From Amaurobius ferox (taxonomy: Eukaryota; Arthropoda; Arachnida; Araneae; Amaurobiidae): 64,000 nucleotides of DNA. The translations under genes were made by a program, and so were the position numbers. Positions within the stretch are counted from its first letter, which is position 1; every line of letters starts with the position of its first letter. This document shows positions 46,247 through 58,520 of the stretch, piece after piece. The notes under the pieces are model-generated. The model was given only the letters and a program-made list of their open reading frames with translations. It made no database searches and had not been told where the DNA came from. Where the stretch lies: assembly GCA_951213105.1 (NCBI GenBank), contig OX578146.1:109727776-109791775 (forward strand), read 5' to 3'.

Positions 46247-46270
46247 ATGTTAAGCAAGAATCATGTCAAA
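46247..46270 (+). promoter_or_regulatory. Conserved intronic element after cassette 6 Ig2b
   Basis: ATGTTAAGCAAGAATCATGT followed by CAAA, 46 nt after the donor. Confidence 0.75.
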
Positions 46271-47231
46271 CATATAGAAATTTCTCACAGAGGTTGATAT
46301 CCAATTATATGTAAATATTTTGAATGGTATTGTTAGTATAAAATTTTCTGAGTGTGTGTGAAATGAATCATATACGTACCTGACGAATTTCAATACGTTA
46401 TTAATATTATTACTATTATTTAAAATGTTGTTTGGCACTTGTACCTAATATTCCTTTTGTATAAAATCTGCTTACAAAATAGAAGTATATTGAATTATAC
46501 GTTCTTATAGTCATGGTTCGAACTTATAGTTATTTTTATGCTGTAACTTTTGTTTTTGTAAATAAAATTCTAGAGAAAATGTGGTATTCGATAGTATTTT
46601 AATGAAATAGTTTATGTGCTAGTGAAACCAGAGCAGAAGAAATGTGATAAAATATGCTATATGAAATTAGTGTGTTATTTAATTGCACTTGATACTTTAT
46701 TTGGTGTCACTATTTAGTAAGACAGTATTTTAATTAAACAATAAAGTATTTAATTATTAGTTTTTATAAAAAGTGTTTCTCAAAACATATTAATATTACA
46801 GTTATTGCTTATAGTTTTAATGATCTTTATTACTATTATGAGTTCTAAAATTGATGTATCAATTATGGTACAATTGTCTGTGAGCTACTTTCGCTGAAAA
46901 TATTCTGAAATATGAATAAGACTACCAAAGTAATATAATTTGAATTCTATTTCTATTCTTATTTTTCATTTGCTGTGTTTGAAAAACTAATTTTATGACG
47001 TATATATATGCTTAATTTTTTCTAGTTGTACAATTTTAAAATATCCAAAAAGGTTGTATTTATTATTCAAAGTTTAAATACTGTTCTAATATCCATTTTG
47101 TTAATAACGCGAACTTGATATATTGAATTTTTTTCTCGAATTTATCAGTAAATGTGTATTTTATTTTCTATTATTAACTTATTAATTTAAAATTAATTGT
47201 TATGTAGCATTCTTCTGTTACATAAATTGAA

Positions 47232-47310
47232 ATTTTCTCCGATATGTGGCGCTACACGACCGTTAACATTATGTGTATTGAAGGAGTTTTTCATAACGCC
47301 ATGTTGTGGA
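47232..47310 (+). promoter_or_regulatory. Cassette 7 alternative promoter
   Basis: TTTTCTCCGATATGTGGCGC then TACACGACCGTTAACATTAT (GGCGCT 47248-47253), and CATAACGCCATGTTGTGGA (CGCCAT 47297-47302), 49 bp on, followed by ATACAGTCAATATT. The GTTAACATT variation is private to this copy. Confidence 0.87.
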
Positions 47311-47470
47311 TAAAATACAGTCAATATTACTGTTCACAAATGACTGTCTGCTCTATTAAATCTATTTTAAAATTTGAAATTTTTTGTTAATATTATGTGT
47401 ATTGTGCATAAGATTACAAAGGAAAGTCCACGTTTTAATGAATTAGACACGGTAGAAGGCAATTAAGAGG

Positions 47471-47534
47471 ATGATATCTCTACTGTCGGCCTCTATTATT
47501 TTGATCTGTGTTTTTGGAACGATTTTAGCTGGAG
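47471..47534 (+). CDS. sDscam: Cassette 7, signal-peptide first exon
   Basis: Encodes MISLLSASIILICVFGTILA then G plus one base; donor GTAAGC; 64 nt, one codon shorter than cassettes 3-6 and equal to cassette 8. Confidence 0.88.
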
Positions 47535-48317
47535 GTAAGCTTCATTTTACTTTCATTTATAAAATTATTGAAGTATCCTTGAATTATTTATTTCAGATTT
47601 TAAAATTTAAATGTATATATCTTTAAGCCAAAGCGATTCTCTCCAAAGAAGATTGTATTATGTGCATGCATAGATCATATTAGTTTTATGTATTTGAGTG
47701 ATGTGATTATTCTAAGTCGTTTATCAATAAATGCGTAGTGTATTTTAACTTAAATTATTATCAGTTTCACGAAAAATACCTTGAAATCGTGGACGCATGG
47801 GCTAAAGATTAGTTAATTAAGTGCCCGGCCATAAAAAAATTAAATTGTTTCTGAACATAGAACTATTCATTATCATTTTTCAATAATAAAATATATTTTT
47901 AAATATATATTGCAATTAATTTTTTTAAAGGAATACAGTTTATTTATGTTTAATAGGCTTTTTCTAAAATTAGAATTTTCAAATAAAAATAAATAAAAAT
48001 GGTATAAATATCGTGGAGAAGTAAAATGTATATTTTATGATTTATACATTTTATATAAATTATAAATTTATTAGTAATGCTTAAGAGAGCACTGAATATA
48101 ATAATCTGTGAATTGTATTGCATTACTAATTTTTACTTACATTTATTTTCTGAGTGCCTGATTTAAATATTTTTTAGGAATGCCTTTGGTGCTTTTACCA
48201 AACTTCTGTTTTCTTATATACACCTGTAATGAAATAAAAGCAATTATACTGCTTATTGATAAATTTGAAATACTTTCCATAAATAGGCACTGTAAATGAC
48301 TAAACTATTCCGTACAG

Positions 48318-48599
48318 ATGCTCCTGTAGTGGCTCCTTTCATGTTTCCTCCAGCCTTGAAGGAAGGTGAAAGAGGCAGTGCAACTTGTACCATTAAATCT
48401 GGAGACAGACCGATGCAGTTTAAATGGAGAAAGGACGGTCAAGATATTGTGGAGTCTTTAAATATTGAGACGCAATCTATAAAAGATTCTTCCATTCTAT
48501 TTATTGAATCAGTGACTGCTAAAAATTCAGGAAACTACACTTGCATAGTGACTAATTCATTTGGTAGTGATAGATTTACAGCAACGTTAACAGTTACAG
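48318..48599 (+). CDS. sDscam: Cassette 7, Ig1 exon
   Basis: Exon of 282 nt; acceptor TTCCGTACAG, donor GTACGT. Opens DAPVVAPFMFPPALKEGERG, Cys24 in SATCTIKSGD, Trp37 in FKWRKDGQDI, Cys76 in SGNYTCIVTN. The frame is open upstream to 48296, but the 282-nt length and phase fix the start. Confidence 0.95.
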
Positions 48600-49151
48600 G
48601 TACGTATTATCTTTATATTGGACTCTACTAAACGATAGATTAGCTCAAAGCAGTACAAAACAGTACAAAAAAAAGACATATGTTAAAGAAAATAGGATAG
48701 TTTTAATCTGGAATTTTAAAGTAAAATAGTCCATTATTTGCTTATAATTATAATACATGAGTTTTACAGAAATTTTATTTATAGGAACGCTAATACAAAA
48801 AAGAAAAATTAATGCAATTCTTTCCTAAATATTATTTATGAATTTTGTTATGTTGAGAACAAACTCATAGTAATTAAAATGTTTTGTGGAACTAAAAATA
48901 TATCAATATGAAATAATATATGCTTGTTCCTATATTTTCGTGAGTGATGAAAATCTTTAACTCATATATGCTTTATTAATAAAGATTTATAATTAAATAT
49001 AATAACATTTAGCATAGAAACTTGTAAATTTGCATGCAGTATAACCAAATATTCATCCTTTTATGAAATATTATCTTTAAAGAATGCTTAAGCAGAAGGT
49101 TTGGGTAACATTATTTTTATAACAATTCTTATTAATAATTTATAATTTTAG

Positions 49152-49265
49152 CACCTCCAGAATGGATTAAAGAACCATCTGATATGTTTACTCAAGAAAG
49201 TGAAGCTCTTGAAATAGAATGCCTTGCTTCTGGAGTTCCAGTACCAGTGATAAAGTGGCTTTTAG
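49152..49265 (+). CDS. sDscam: Cassette 7, Ig2a exon
   Basis: Exon of 114 nt; acceptor ATAATTTTAG, donor GTAAGT. It encodes APPEWIKEPSDMFTQESEAL, Cys24 in EIECLASGVPVPVIKW and Trp36. QESE and CLASG occur elsewhere only in cassette 9. Confidence 0.94.
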
Positions 49266-52105
49266 GTAAGTGTATTCGGGAATACGTACTGCCATAATAT
49301 ATTTAACAGTACTGTGCTATTTTCTCTGATATAAAATGTTTCTTCTGTATAAAAATGATGCATTCTAAAACTTAACTTATTTCAAAACTTAACCTATTTC
49401 AAAACTTAACTTATTTCAAAACTTAAATGATTGAAAAAAATTATATTAATATTGTAGTTGAAAATTGTTTATATATATGTTGTAGTTGCCCAAATTTGGG
49501 TTTAATGCTATTTATCTTGTTACAAAACAACATTATAATTTAAAAAAGTTGCCATTTCTAATATGCTTATAGTGAATTAAAAAGTAATTTTCTTACTTAA
49601 TAGCGCAATTTCTGTGATAAAATTTGTTTTTTAAGTAGCCAAAATGGTCGTTAAAGGGGTTAAGCATCCTAAAATTGACGAAAATTTAAATTTTGCTTTA
49701 AGATTTTAATTTGATTTTACAATGATCATTGCACAAGAAAATAAGAGAGCTAGAAGTATTTAAAAAACGTTCTACTATTTCTACCATGAAAATCTACCTA
49801 AAAAATTTACTATTTCTACTATGTATAATGTATTTTTATAAACAGATGCTGATTAAAAGTATCTAACTTTTAAAAATTATTAAAAATAAAATTGTGTTGT
49901 CTTTATAGTAAAATTATGAATTGTATATTAAAAATTTACAAATTAAAAAAAAATTAAAATATTGATAAACATATTTGAAATGTATATAATTTTCTAAGAA
50001 ACAACTGATAAAAATTTTGCTTAAAAATATCTGGCAGCTTTAAAAAAATACACCTAGAAATGCCTATTTGACATGAGGTGCAATTGAGGGTATCGAATTG
50101 AGGGATATGATTGAAAGCAGGTTTAAATTAAATCATTATTGATTTAGGCCTAAGAATGAAATTTTATTTATAAAATAATTTCACAATAAATTTTTTTCAA
50201 AACTTTCAATAAATACACTTTTTAATAGAAATACTTTTTAAATGAATGAGAAAGCGACAAAATATGTATTCTATCATTTTGTTAAATTAAATTCTTAAAT
50301 ATTAAAGTAACCTTTTCACTAAGAATATTACTACTAGAACAGGAACAGTTATATTTGCAATTTTTTAAATTTTTACAATTTTTATCTCAATAATTTATGC
50401 TAAAAAACCTTTGGCTCTATATATTTAAAGGCACGTGCAGGCATATATTATGCTAAAAATAGTTATTTATAAACAAAACTTATGCTATTTTGATGCGAAT
50501 AACATCTACAGTTAATCTCACAGGTGCAAAATTATTTTTGGAAAATGAGTGTTACAACCATAAAAAATGTTGTATGGAGTATTTAGTTTGCATTATCAAA
50601 AGTATAGACATAATTTATTTTATATATATTAGAAAATAATAATAATAAATATAAATTCATTTCTGATGTTTAATAGCATTTCTGTTATTGCGTATTACTT
50701 CATAAATATACTTTTCCATCGAAGACCAAATTTTGAATAATATTAGGACATATTTCATACTATGTTTTCTGTATGGAGCCTTTTATATCTTTTATCTAGA
50801 AACACTGCTTTCCATTTGCCTACACCGTACGGCCCAGAATCCACCATGAATTCTCAATGTAATTTTGATCTGGGCTCAGCGCTGGTTAGTCTAAAACCAA
50901 TATATTTTGTTGTTGAAACCACATTTTCTAGAGTTTAAAGTTTGGATGGATCTATAAAATCTCGCAGCAAGTCATCTTCAGCCTCGCATCAAGTCACCAA
51001 ACGGACTTAAATTATTCTTAAGAGTCTGGTAGCTTTCGGACTTTATTTTTTTTTATTCAAAATTCTAGAGAGGTTTGACTAACAAATTAAACTTCCCCCA
51101 CACATGACTGATTCGCCATCTTGTTTATTTAAAAAAAATGTAGGTCCTCTCAGTAAATCTTGTCAATATGATGCACAACTATCAGAACTACCAGATTACA
51201 CTATTTTTTCATCACTAAATATAATATTTAGGTAGTCAACTAGATGTAGTTAATACATAGTGGTAGTCATTTATCAATGTAGGGCATATATTTCCGTGTT
51301 GACTTCCATACCCCCATTTTATGTCTAGATTTTAAAGCTGGTTTTCAAACCGTTTTTTTGGAAATAAGCGTGCTGCCTTTTGCAATCTGATTATGAATAG
51401 TTTTTTAGAAAGTTGCAATCTAGTTTCTGTTTGAATTTGACTTAATAACAAATTCTGGGAAGATTCCATTTGCAAAATCTACCTGATGAATCTACGTAAC
51501 ACGGAGCCTTTCAGAGTAGCGTTTTGGTAATCAGCTATTTCCACCGGCTAATATTCTATAGATATTACATTTATATCTATTAAATTGTGTTGCAATTTCC
51601 TCTACAGTCTTTCAGACTTCAGCCTCCAAATTTCAGAAACCTTCTTGCTCGTCAATTGTGGAGCATCGTTCGTCATTTGCGTTCGTTGATTTCATATTAT
51701 AATCAATTTCTATATTTTTAGCCCCTTTGTTCAAAAATATAAAGATAGGAGGCTTTTGTTGGAATTCTACAGAAATGTAAAAGAGAAATTTCCAAAATGT
51801 TCCAAAATTTTTTACAATAGCAACATAATTGTGTTAGTTTAACAATACTCTTATATTTTAGTAGATCGAATAAATGCTTAATATGGAACAAAGCAATTTT
51901 ATCTCTTGAAATGTCGCTTATTCTTTCAAATGGTAAACATTATAAAATTGTAAGATTGATTGTAAATAGTATCAAATTGTAGGTATTGATTCAAATGAAA
52001 TCATGATATTAAAACAAATACTTATATAAATTCTTTCAAATAATGTATATGTAAATTTAATTTATTAAACACATAATACTTAAATGTTATGACTTATTAT
52101 TTTAG

Positions 52106-52282
52106 GTGATCATACGTCCACTAACCCAGTACCGATCGATGCATCCTCTATAATAAGAGTTTCATCCACCGGTTCTCTTGTCATCAGCAAAGTAGATGCT
52201 TCCATGAAAGGTTCCTATACCTGTGAAGCAAACAATGGATTTGGTAAATCACTTGTAAAAACAATACAAATTTCGGTTCGTG
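52106..52282 (+). CDS. sDscam: Cassette 7, Ig2b exon
   Basis: Exon of 177 nt, one codon longer than usual; acceptor TTATTTTAG, donor GTAAGT. Begins GDHTSTNPVPIDASS and has its cysteine (residue 40) in GSYTCEANNGFGKSLVKT. The first half differs from the GDN group. Confidence 0.93.
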
Positions 52283-52321
52283 GTAAGTATGTGATAAAAT
52301 ACTTTGACTAGTCATTTTATT

Positions 52322-52347
52322 GAGTGCAAGGCAAGATTCATGTCAAA
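52322..52347 (+). promoter_or_regulatory. Conserved intronic element after cassette 7 Ig2b
   Basis: GAGTGCAAGGCAAGATTCAT followed by GTCAAA, 39 nt after the donor. Confidence 0.72.
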
Positions 52348-52489
52348 TAAACAAAAGAAAAAATATGTGCTTGAAAATTTATGTTATATTTAAGAATTAT
52401 GTGCTTTCCGAAGAAATTCCTTAACTTTTGACTAACTATAATATAAATGCACTATTTATATAATAATTATCTAACGTGTTTGCGACTTT

Positions 52490-53550
52490 CCAGATGCTCT
52501 AGACGTTCTTCTGTGACCTAGAAGGCTCATTATTTGCACACTTATCAAATCGACCACTGAATAGAACCCAACGAAGAAGGATTATCGAATCCCTCTTTGA
52601 AAGCAGTCAAAAATGAGAGGGAAGGAATTTGAAAATTTTTTCGAACTATTAAAAATTTACCAGGCGACCTAGAAGTCTGAATCTTTGCACATTTATAGTA
52701 TAGACCACGTGAAAGAACGTAACATAGCCAGATTTTCGATTTTCCTACGGATGGACAAAAGTGAGGGTTTGAAAAACCCTAACCAAACTCTCCAGAAGCA
52801 CCCTGGTGAGTGTCTGAAACCTATTGTAAGTATATTATATTTATGCCATTTAGTCTTTTTGTTTTCGAATTTGTTGGTTATATTTCACTGACGAAGGGGA
52901 TTAAGCGTGTCCTCGAAATACCCGTATGCTGAATTATTAGTCCATTTGTGTTTTAATACGTTGTTCAAGATTTCCTTTTTAAGGTACATAAATTTTTTAT
53001 TTGTGTTAAAATTCTCAAGATCAGAATGAAAACGATGTGTATTAAATTGGGAATTAGGTCACTCACGCCAGAAATAGAGACCTTGTTCATTTAAGGGTAT
53101 ATATGATTCCAATAATATTAACAATAAATAATGCATTAATATTTGATATAAATATTTGTACTAATATTTGGAAACCATTTGATTTAAACGGATGCATTTA
53201 TTGCATGTAAATGACTTTTGCTTTATGCAGAAGATTAAAGACTTCCTCAGACTGTTGCTAAAAAGAAATTGATAATTAAGTGTCTTCGTTGAAATACAAG
53301 ATAAATTACAAGAATAAGAGTGCCAACCGGCTTGCGAGACAAAGTGAGTTTACTGATTCGGGAGAAAAAGACAGCAATCACATCAACAAAATCAAGAAAG
53401 TCTGACAAATGAGATTTTAGCTTTTGCTGGTGTGGATGCTTTGTCTTTCTGCCTTGAAAGCAGCGGATACCTATATTTGTAATTTATGCTGTATTTTAAT
53501 GAAGATATTTAATAATTAAATTACGCAAGAAAATTATTTTTTTCCTTCCA
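52490..53550. repeat. Dispersed repeat fragments in the cassette 7-8 spacer
   Basis: GACGAAGGGGATTAAGCGTG then TCCTCGAAATA at 52890-52935 matches 7905-7960. GTGACCTAGAAGG (52516) and GCGACCTAGAAGTC (52664) are a weak internal repeat. The 68-residue frame at 52685-52891 is not supported as a gene. Confidence 0.45.
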
Positions 53551-53843
53551 GAAAATGTTTAAGATTTTCACAAAAATATGAATTTCATATCCCTTGGAAT
53601 ATACTTCTCCAATTTTGGAAGTTTCACAGTCTTATCTTTAATGTTATGGGGTTACTTACATAGATTGTTTATAAAATCATGCTGAGTGTCATGCACTACT
53701 TAATCTTTTGCTTACGGGTGGGACAGCGTCCATCCCAAACGAAGAATCTCTCAAAAAGACAGGTATTTGACATACCCTATCCCAAACAATTCGATCCTCC
53801 CTTTGCAGACATTGGTGTCCATGGACGTCAAATATTATTTATT

Positions 53844-53952
53844 TGGGGGTCCCCACTGGGTTCCAGTCTAAATTGGGTGGCACTGTCCCGTCCGTCCGAA
53901 CAGATACCTTATGCCTTTGGGTAGGTCGGATGGTCTGGGTCGAAGAAGAAAA
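53844..53952 (+). mobile_element. 5'-truncated SINE
   Basis: GGGGGTCCCCACTGGGTTCC, TAAATTGGGTGGCACTGTCC and the 3' end GGTAGGTCGGATGGTCTGGG with a GAAGAAGAAAAA tail match the 3' part of the 11.4-kb SINE family. The tRNA head is missing. Confidence 0.8.
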
Positions 53953-54735
53953 ATATGAATGCGCATGTGTTCAATTATTTTGTGTCATTTTGGTTTATTT
54001 AGCATTATAAAATAAGATGTTTGTGTGTGTGTCTTCTATAGCGGTAAATCTAAGGGTTGGGCAGCAACGAGATTTGATACAGAGGTACTTCAGGTACTAC
54101 AGAGGTACTTTATACGTTACGATAAAATAAAATATTTTGTAAAATTTATCATAGATTGATATGTACGTATTTTGTAAAGTTTACTTGATATGCAAATACA
54201 CATACAAAAAAGCATACACTATTGCCTTTTGATTGTAATATATACTCGTAATGTATGGAAAAGTACATCTAAGCTTTTTTGAAAATATATTTAGCATTAA
54301 GATCACGCCATGTTTATATAATTGTAATTTAATTGGAAATTTTAATTTGATATAGTGTAAAGTTTTATGTCAAAAATTCAATACACTTTTTGTTAAAATG
54401 TTGTTTAATGACAATGGCTAAAGGAACTAAAAATATTTAAATTGCGCATGCTCAGATATTTTTATCCAGTTGCTATCTGCATTTTAATTTTGATTATTTT
54501 GTAAAATATTATACGGCACATATATTTCACTTTCAGTTTATGGAATATGTTATATAAGGTTTGATTGCTTTGTGAACACCTTTGTTGCAATGCTTATTAT
54601 AATGATAATTAAAATTTGAAGAACGTTTAATTTGCTTTAATTTTCTAATAACACTACTTATACCATTGCGAATTTCATGTATCAATTTATTAAACATAAT
54701 ATACCTGCTCTGTATATCTTGTTGCTGAACTTGAT

Positions 54736-54812
54736 ATTTTCTCCGATATGTGGCGCTACACGACCGGTAACACTATGTATGCGAGCATTTATACCTAACG
54801 CCATGTTGTGGA
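54736..54812 (+). promoter_or_regulatory. Cassette 8 alternative promoter
   Basis: TTTTCTCCGATATGTGGCGC then TACACGACCGGTAACACTAT (GGCGCT 54752-54757), and ATACCTAACGCCATGTTGTG (CGCCAT 54799-54804), 47 bp on, followed by CATACAGTACTT. It is the best consensus copy with cassette 6. Confidence 0.88.
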
Positions 54813-54945
54813 TATCATACAGTACTTCTCTTTAATTAATTCTGAAATGAGACGTTTTGTCTTAACATAATATAAGTTGTATTATAAATTCAAAAAGAGA
54901 ATGTCAGATATTTTTTTCATTTTATATAGAAAGAGATAACTGAGA

Positions 54946-55009
54946 ATGATTTATTTACTAACAGCATGCATTATTCTGATCTGTGCGTTCAAAATATCTT
55001 CAGGAGGAG
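54946..55009 (+). CDS. sDscam: Cassette 8, signal-peptide first exon
   Basis: Encodes MIYLLTACIILICAFKISSG then G plus one base; donor GTAAGC; 64 nt. CIILICAF resembles the hydrophobic core of cassette 7. Confidence 0.88.
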
Positions 55010-55962
55010 GTAAGCTTTTTTTTCTATCTAACAATGAATTTTTTTCAATAGTACAGTATATGATAACAACTTTAAATATATTTTGAGTAAAAGTGTATAT
55101 ATTGTGTTTGAGTACACCATTAATATGTAAGTAAATCGATTCTATGAATTACTTCTTCGTGTTCAATTAGTTGTTATTCAATGTTTATGTTGGGATGTTC
55201 TCTGTTTATAAAATTTAAAGTTGAGATTAATGTTGAAACATAAGTATATTGGACAGGTTACATTATTTTACTGCTCTTTACTTTGTACAATATATGCAAG
55301 ATTTTATAAAAAATTGCCAACATTTTACTCTGATTAGTTTCTAAAAGCATTGCGATCTGGATTAAACCTATAAATAATTATATAGACTTCTGTAATAATT
55401 TGTTGTGTATTCTAAAATGTTCTATAGTTTTAATGCATTGCATTTGAACGGTATGAAGGAAAAGTTTTTCAGCAATATTTGTAAAATTATGTGAAGTTAT
55501 CTAGTTCCTACATTAATTTCGATGCATATTTGGATTTTGTATAATTTACAAAATATAAGCATTAAAGTATAGTGAAAATAATTTTGCATTTTTGCAATTT
55601 TAATTTCCTTTAAACTCTATAACAGCCTATAAATATTAATGTAATTAAAACTTTCGAATGCATAATTCAAATAAAACTTAAGTACAAAAATAAAAAACTT
55701 TGTTTCTTTCTATTTTCTTTTTATTATTATTTTTGTACTTTTTCAATCCTGTTTTGAAATTTTCTTTTTTATTATTATTTTACTATATTCATACATTTTT
55801 ATTTTATCTCCTCAAATTATCTAATATTTTATTTCTGATTTTTTTATTCATTCCCATATTTTATTATGCATTATTACTTATAATTGTTATTATTGTAGAG
55901 TACAAAATCTGTGATGATTATATTTCACTCAGCATAAATAAGAGATAGATTTTCTTTTGTAG

Positions 55963-56244
55963 ATGCTCCTGTTTTGGCTCCTTTTATTTTCCCACCAGCC
56001 CTAAAGGAAGGTGAAAGAGGCAGTGCTACTTGCACCATTAAATCTGGAGAGGGGCCCATACAATTTAAATGGAAAAAAGATGGTCAAGATATCGTTGAAT
56101 CCTCCAATATTGATATTCAGTCGGTTAAGGATTATTCAGTTCTTTTAATTAAATCCGTGACTTCAAGAAGCTCAGGGAATTATACATGTATAGTAACTAA
56201 TGCTTTTGGTAACGATAAATTCACAGCAGTTTTAACAGTTACAG
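55963..56244 (+). CDS. sDscam: Cassette 8, Ig1 exon
   Basis: Exon of 282 nt; acceptor TCTTTTGTAG, donor GTACGT. Opens DAPVLAPFIFPPALKEGERG, Cys24 in SATCTIKSGE, Trp37 in FKWKKDGQDI, Cys76 in SGNYTCIVTN. VKDYSVLLIKSV pairs with cassette 6. Confidence 0.95.
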
Positions 56245-56889
56245 GTACGTATTTTAAGATTGGTTTGAATATGTGTAATGGAAATGCTTAAAGTAACAAT
56301 TTCGTGATAATTTTTTTACATTAGATGGAAAAATAATAATTTGAAAAGTTTTGAAAGATATTTTATTTTATCAATGTTTGCTGTATGACGATAATGCTGA
56401 TTTTAAATATAAATTTAAATATAATTTTGTTAATTTAATTCGTAGGAAAGCTATATCATATATTTATGTAGTTATGTGTATTTGAGAATAGTTTGAATAT
56501 ACATAAGTTTTACCATTCTAACATGTACTCAAAAGTAAATTGCATATCTGAAACACGGCTTAGTCATTTTTATGATACATAACTAAATGATGATAATAAA
56601 ACATTATTAAATGATAATAAATAATCATCTTTAATATGAGGTTGAAAATTTTTAGTTCTATAACATCTCATATAAAATAATGTAACCGTGTGGACAATAC
56701 TGTATAAAAATATGCAATTTATATTTACATACAATTAAATTAATTGTACTTAAAATATATTTAATATCAACAATTCATGATTGAATAGGTCAAATATTTT
56801 TAAAAATATGCAAATAACTATTATTTTATATTTCTAGGTTGTAGTTAAATAGATTTAACTATTTATTTTGATTTTGTTTTCATATACAG

Positions 56890-57003
56890 CTCCTCCACAA
56901 TGGGTAAAAGAGCCAGATGATGTATTTACACAAGAAGGCGAAAGCCTCGAAATTGAATGCATCGCTTCTGGTGTTCCAGGGCCAGAAATTAAATGGCTTT
57001 TAA
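56890..57003 (+). CDS. sDscam: Cassette 8, Ig2a exon
   Basis: Exon of 114 nt; acceptor TCATATACAG, donor GTGAGT preceded by A rather than G, so the split codon becomes Ser instead of Gly. It encodes APPQWVKEPDDVFTQEGESL, Cys24 in EIECIASGVPGPEIKW and Trp36. Confidence 0.94.
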
Positions 57004-57400
57004 GTGAGTATATTTTTTAACACATATGTATAATGAAACGGTATTTCAATAATTCATGTAGTTAATAATCTTATAAAATAAATGTAACAAGATTTCAACT
57101 TGTACGGATTTATAGATTGTCGAAGTTTTTTCTCGTTTATTTAAGGGAAAATTTTAACCCAGGAAAGTAACTGGCAAGAATTATTTCTTTCATGATAAAG
57201 TCCTTTTTCGCCATGTTATTATTTAAAAAAATACTGTAAATCATAGTGATAGATTTGCATGTTCTTATTTTAATATAAGGTGTATTCTAAATATTATTTA
57301 TCTGGTGCTCTTTGTTTTCTGTACTACAAAAAAACATTAGATTACTGTGTGCCATTTAATTATTTGAAAATATCAATATAAAGCATGCTGCTTAAGCTTA

Positions 57401-57405
<5 letters not shown>

Positions 57406-57453
<48 letters not shown>

Positions 57454-57464
57454 ATATATAATTT
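57406..57464. repeat. TA microsatellite
   Basis: A run of TA dinucleotides with a shorter run at 57537-57561, the latter ending 17 nt before the Ig2b acceptor. Confidence 0.95.
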
Positions 57465-57578
57465 TTTTTAAGTTATGGTTATTTGAGTTACAATTTATCT
57501 CTAATCTATCATTGTAATTTCATATAATATTTTCATTATATATATATATATATATATATATGAAATGTATTACTGCAG

Positions 57579-57749
57579 GTGATAATTCGAACAACTTGAT
57601 ACCATCTGAGGCATCTTTAGTGAGGGTATCAACCACTGGAGCCCTCATCATCAGCAAAGTCGATGCTTCTATGAAAGGTTCCTACACGTGTGAGGCAAAT
57701 AACGGATTTGGTAAACCACTTACAAAAACGGTACAAATTTCTGTACGAG
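57579..57749 (+). CDS. sDscam: Cassette 8, Ig2b exon
   Basis: Exon of 171 nt, one codon shorter than usual; acceptor TTACTGCAG, donor GTGAGA. Begins (S)DNSNNLIPSEASLV and has its cysteine (residue 38) in GSYTCEANNGFGKPLTKT. Confidence 0.94.
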
Positions 57750-57793
57750 GTGAGACATTAAAATTTGCCAGCCTCAGGTTGTTAAGAGCAAAT

Positions 57794-57818
57794 ATGCTGA
57801 GCAAGGTTTCATGCCAAA
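57794..57818 (+). promoter_or_regulatory. Conserved intronic element after cassette 8 Ig2b
   Basis: ATGCTGAGCAAGGTTTCATG followed by CCAAA, 44 nt after the donor; one inserted T relative to the consensus. Confidence 0.76.
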
Positions 57819-58520
57819 CAGTTAGAAATGTTGAATCGTTATTAATGTACTAATCATTTTAAAATATTTAAATGGTAGTTTGAGTGGTTTATATGAGATC
57901 TAATGTATATATGCAAATAACAAAAAAATTGGATGTAATATTTATGTAATTTAATATTTATGTAATCTGTATATTATAATTTTAAGTATTGTGCAGTATA
58001 AGTATCGTTGTTCTCTTTTTTTAAATATATATGATGAAATATTTTGTATAAAAGAAATCAGCTTTAATAGTATGTCAATTTTGATTAATTACATAAATTT
58101 CACATTATATTTTTATTTTTCAGAAATAAAGAACCTAAGATGTTCATTAGTATGTTAGCACTTAAATAAAAGTCTGGAATTGTAGTAAATTGGTGAAATA
58201 TATTTTGCTGATGTTATTTATTGCTTTCTCTTAACAGTTGAAAGTTTTCTTCTATATTAATGTATCTTGATTTTTCTAATTATTATATGTTTTATCTCGC
58301 GTTAAAATTTTCACAGATCTTAACAGAAAGTTTGTTGCATGGTATTTTTTAAACAGCCAGTAAGAGAAACAGTGTTTAAATTTCGTAAGTGTAAATTCAT
58401 TACTTATACTCGAATTAATTTTATTTATTTAAATTTATTCCACTCGTTTAGTGCATTACTTGTTTAATTTTATATTAATTATAACGATTTTGGTGGCATT
58501 ATTTTGCTATTTAAATTAAC

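Larger units (their letters stand above)
47232..52282 (+). other. sDscam: Cassette 7 of the sDscam array (complete)
   Basis: Promoter 47232-47310, exons 47471-47534, 48318-48599, 49152-49265 and 52106-52282; introns 783, 552 and 2840 nt. The last intron is AT-rich with a short AACTTA-TTTCAA repeat at 49370-49430 and otherwise nothing recognised. Ig1 and Ig2a are closest to cassette 9. The 1.03-kb spacer before it shows nothing. Confidence 0.93.
54736..57749 (+). other. sDscam: Cassette 8 of the sDscam array (complete, most compact)
   Basis: Promoter 54736-54812, exons 54946-55009, 55963-56244, 56890-57003 and 57579-57749; introns 953, 645 and 575 nt. Only TA microsatellites (57406-57464, 57537-57561) interrupt it. 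At 3.0 kb it is the shortest cassette. The 2.45-kb spacer before it holds a SINE fragment and dispersed repeats. Confidence 0.93.
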
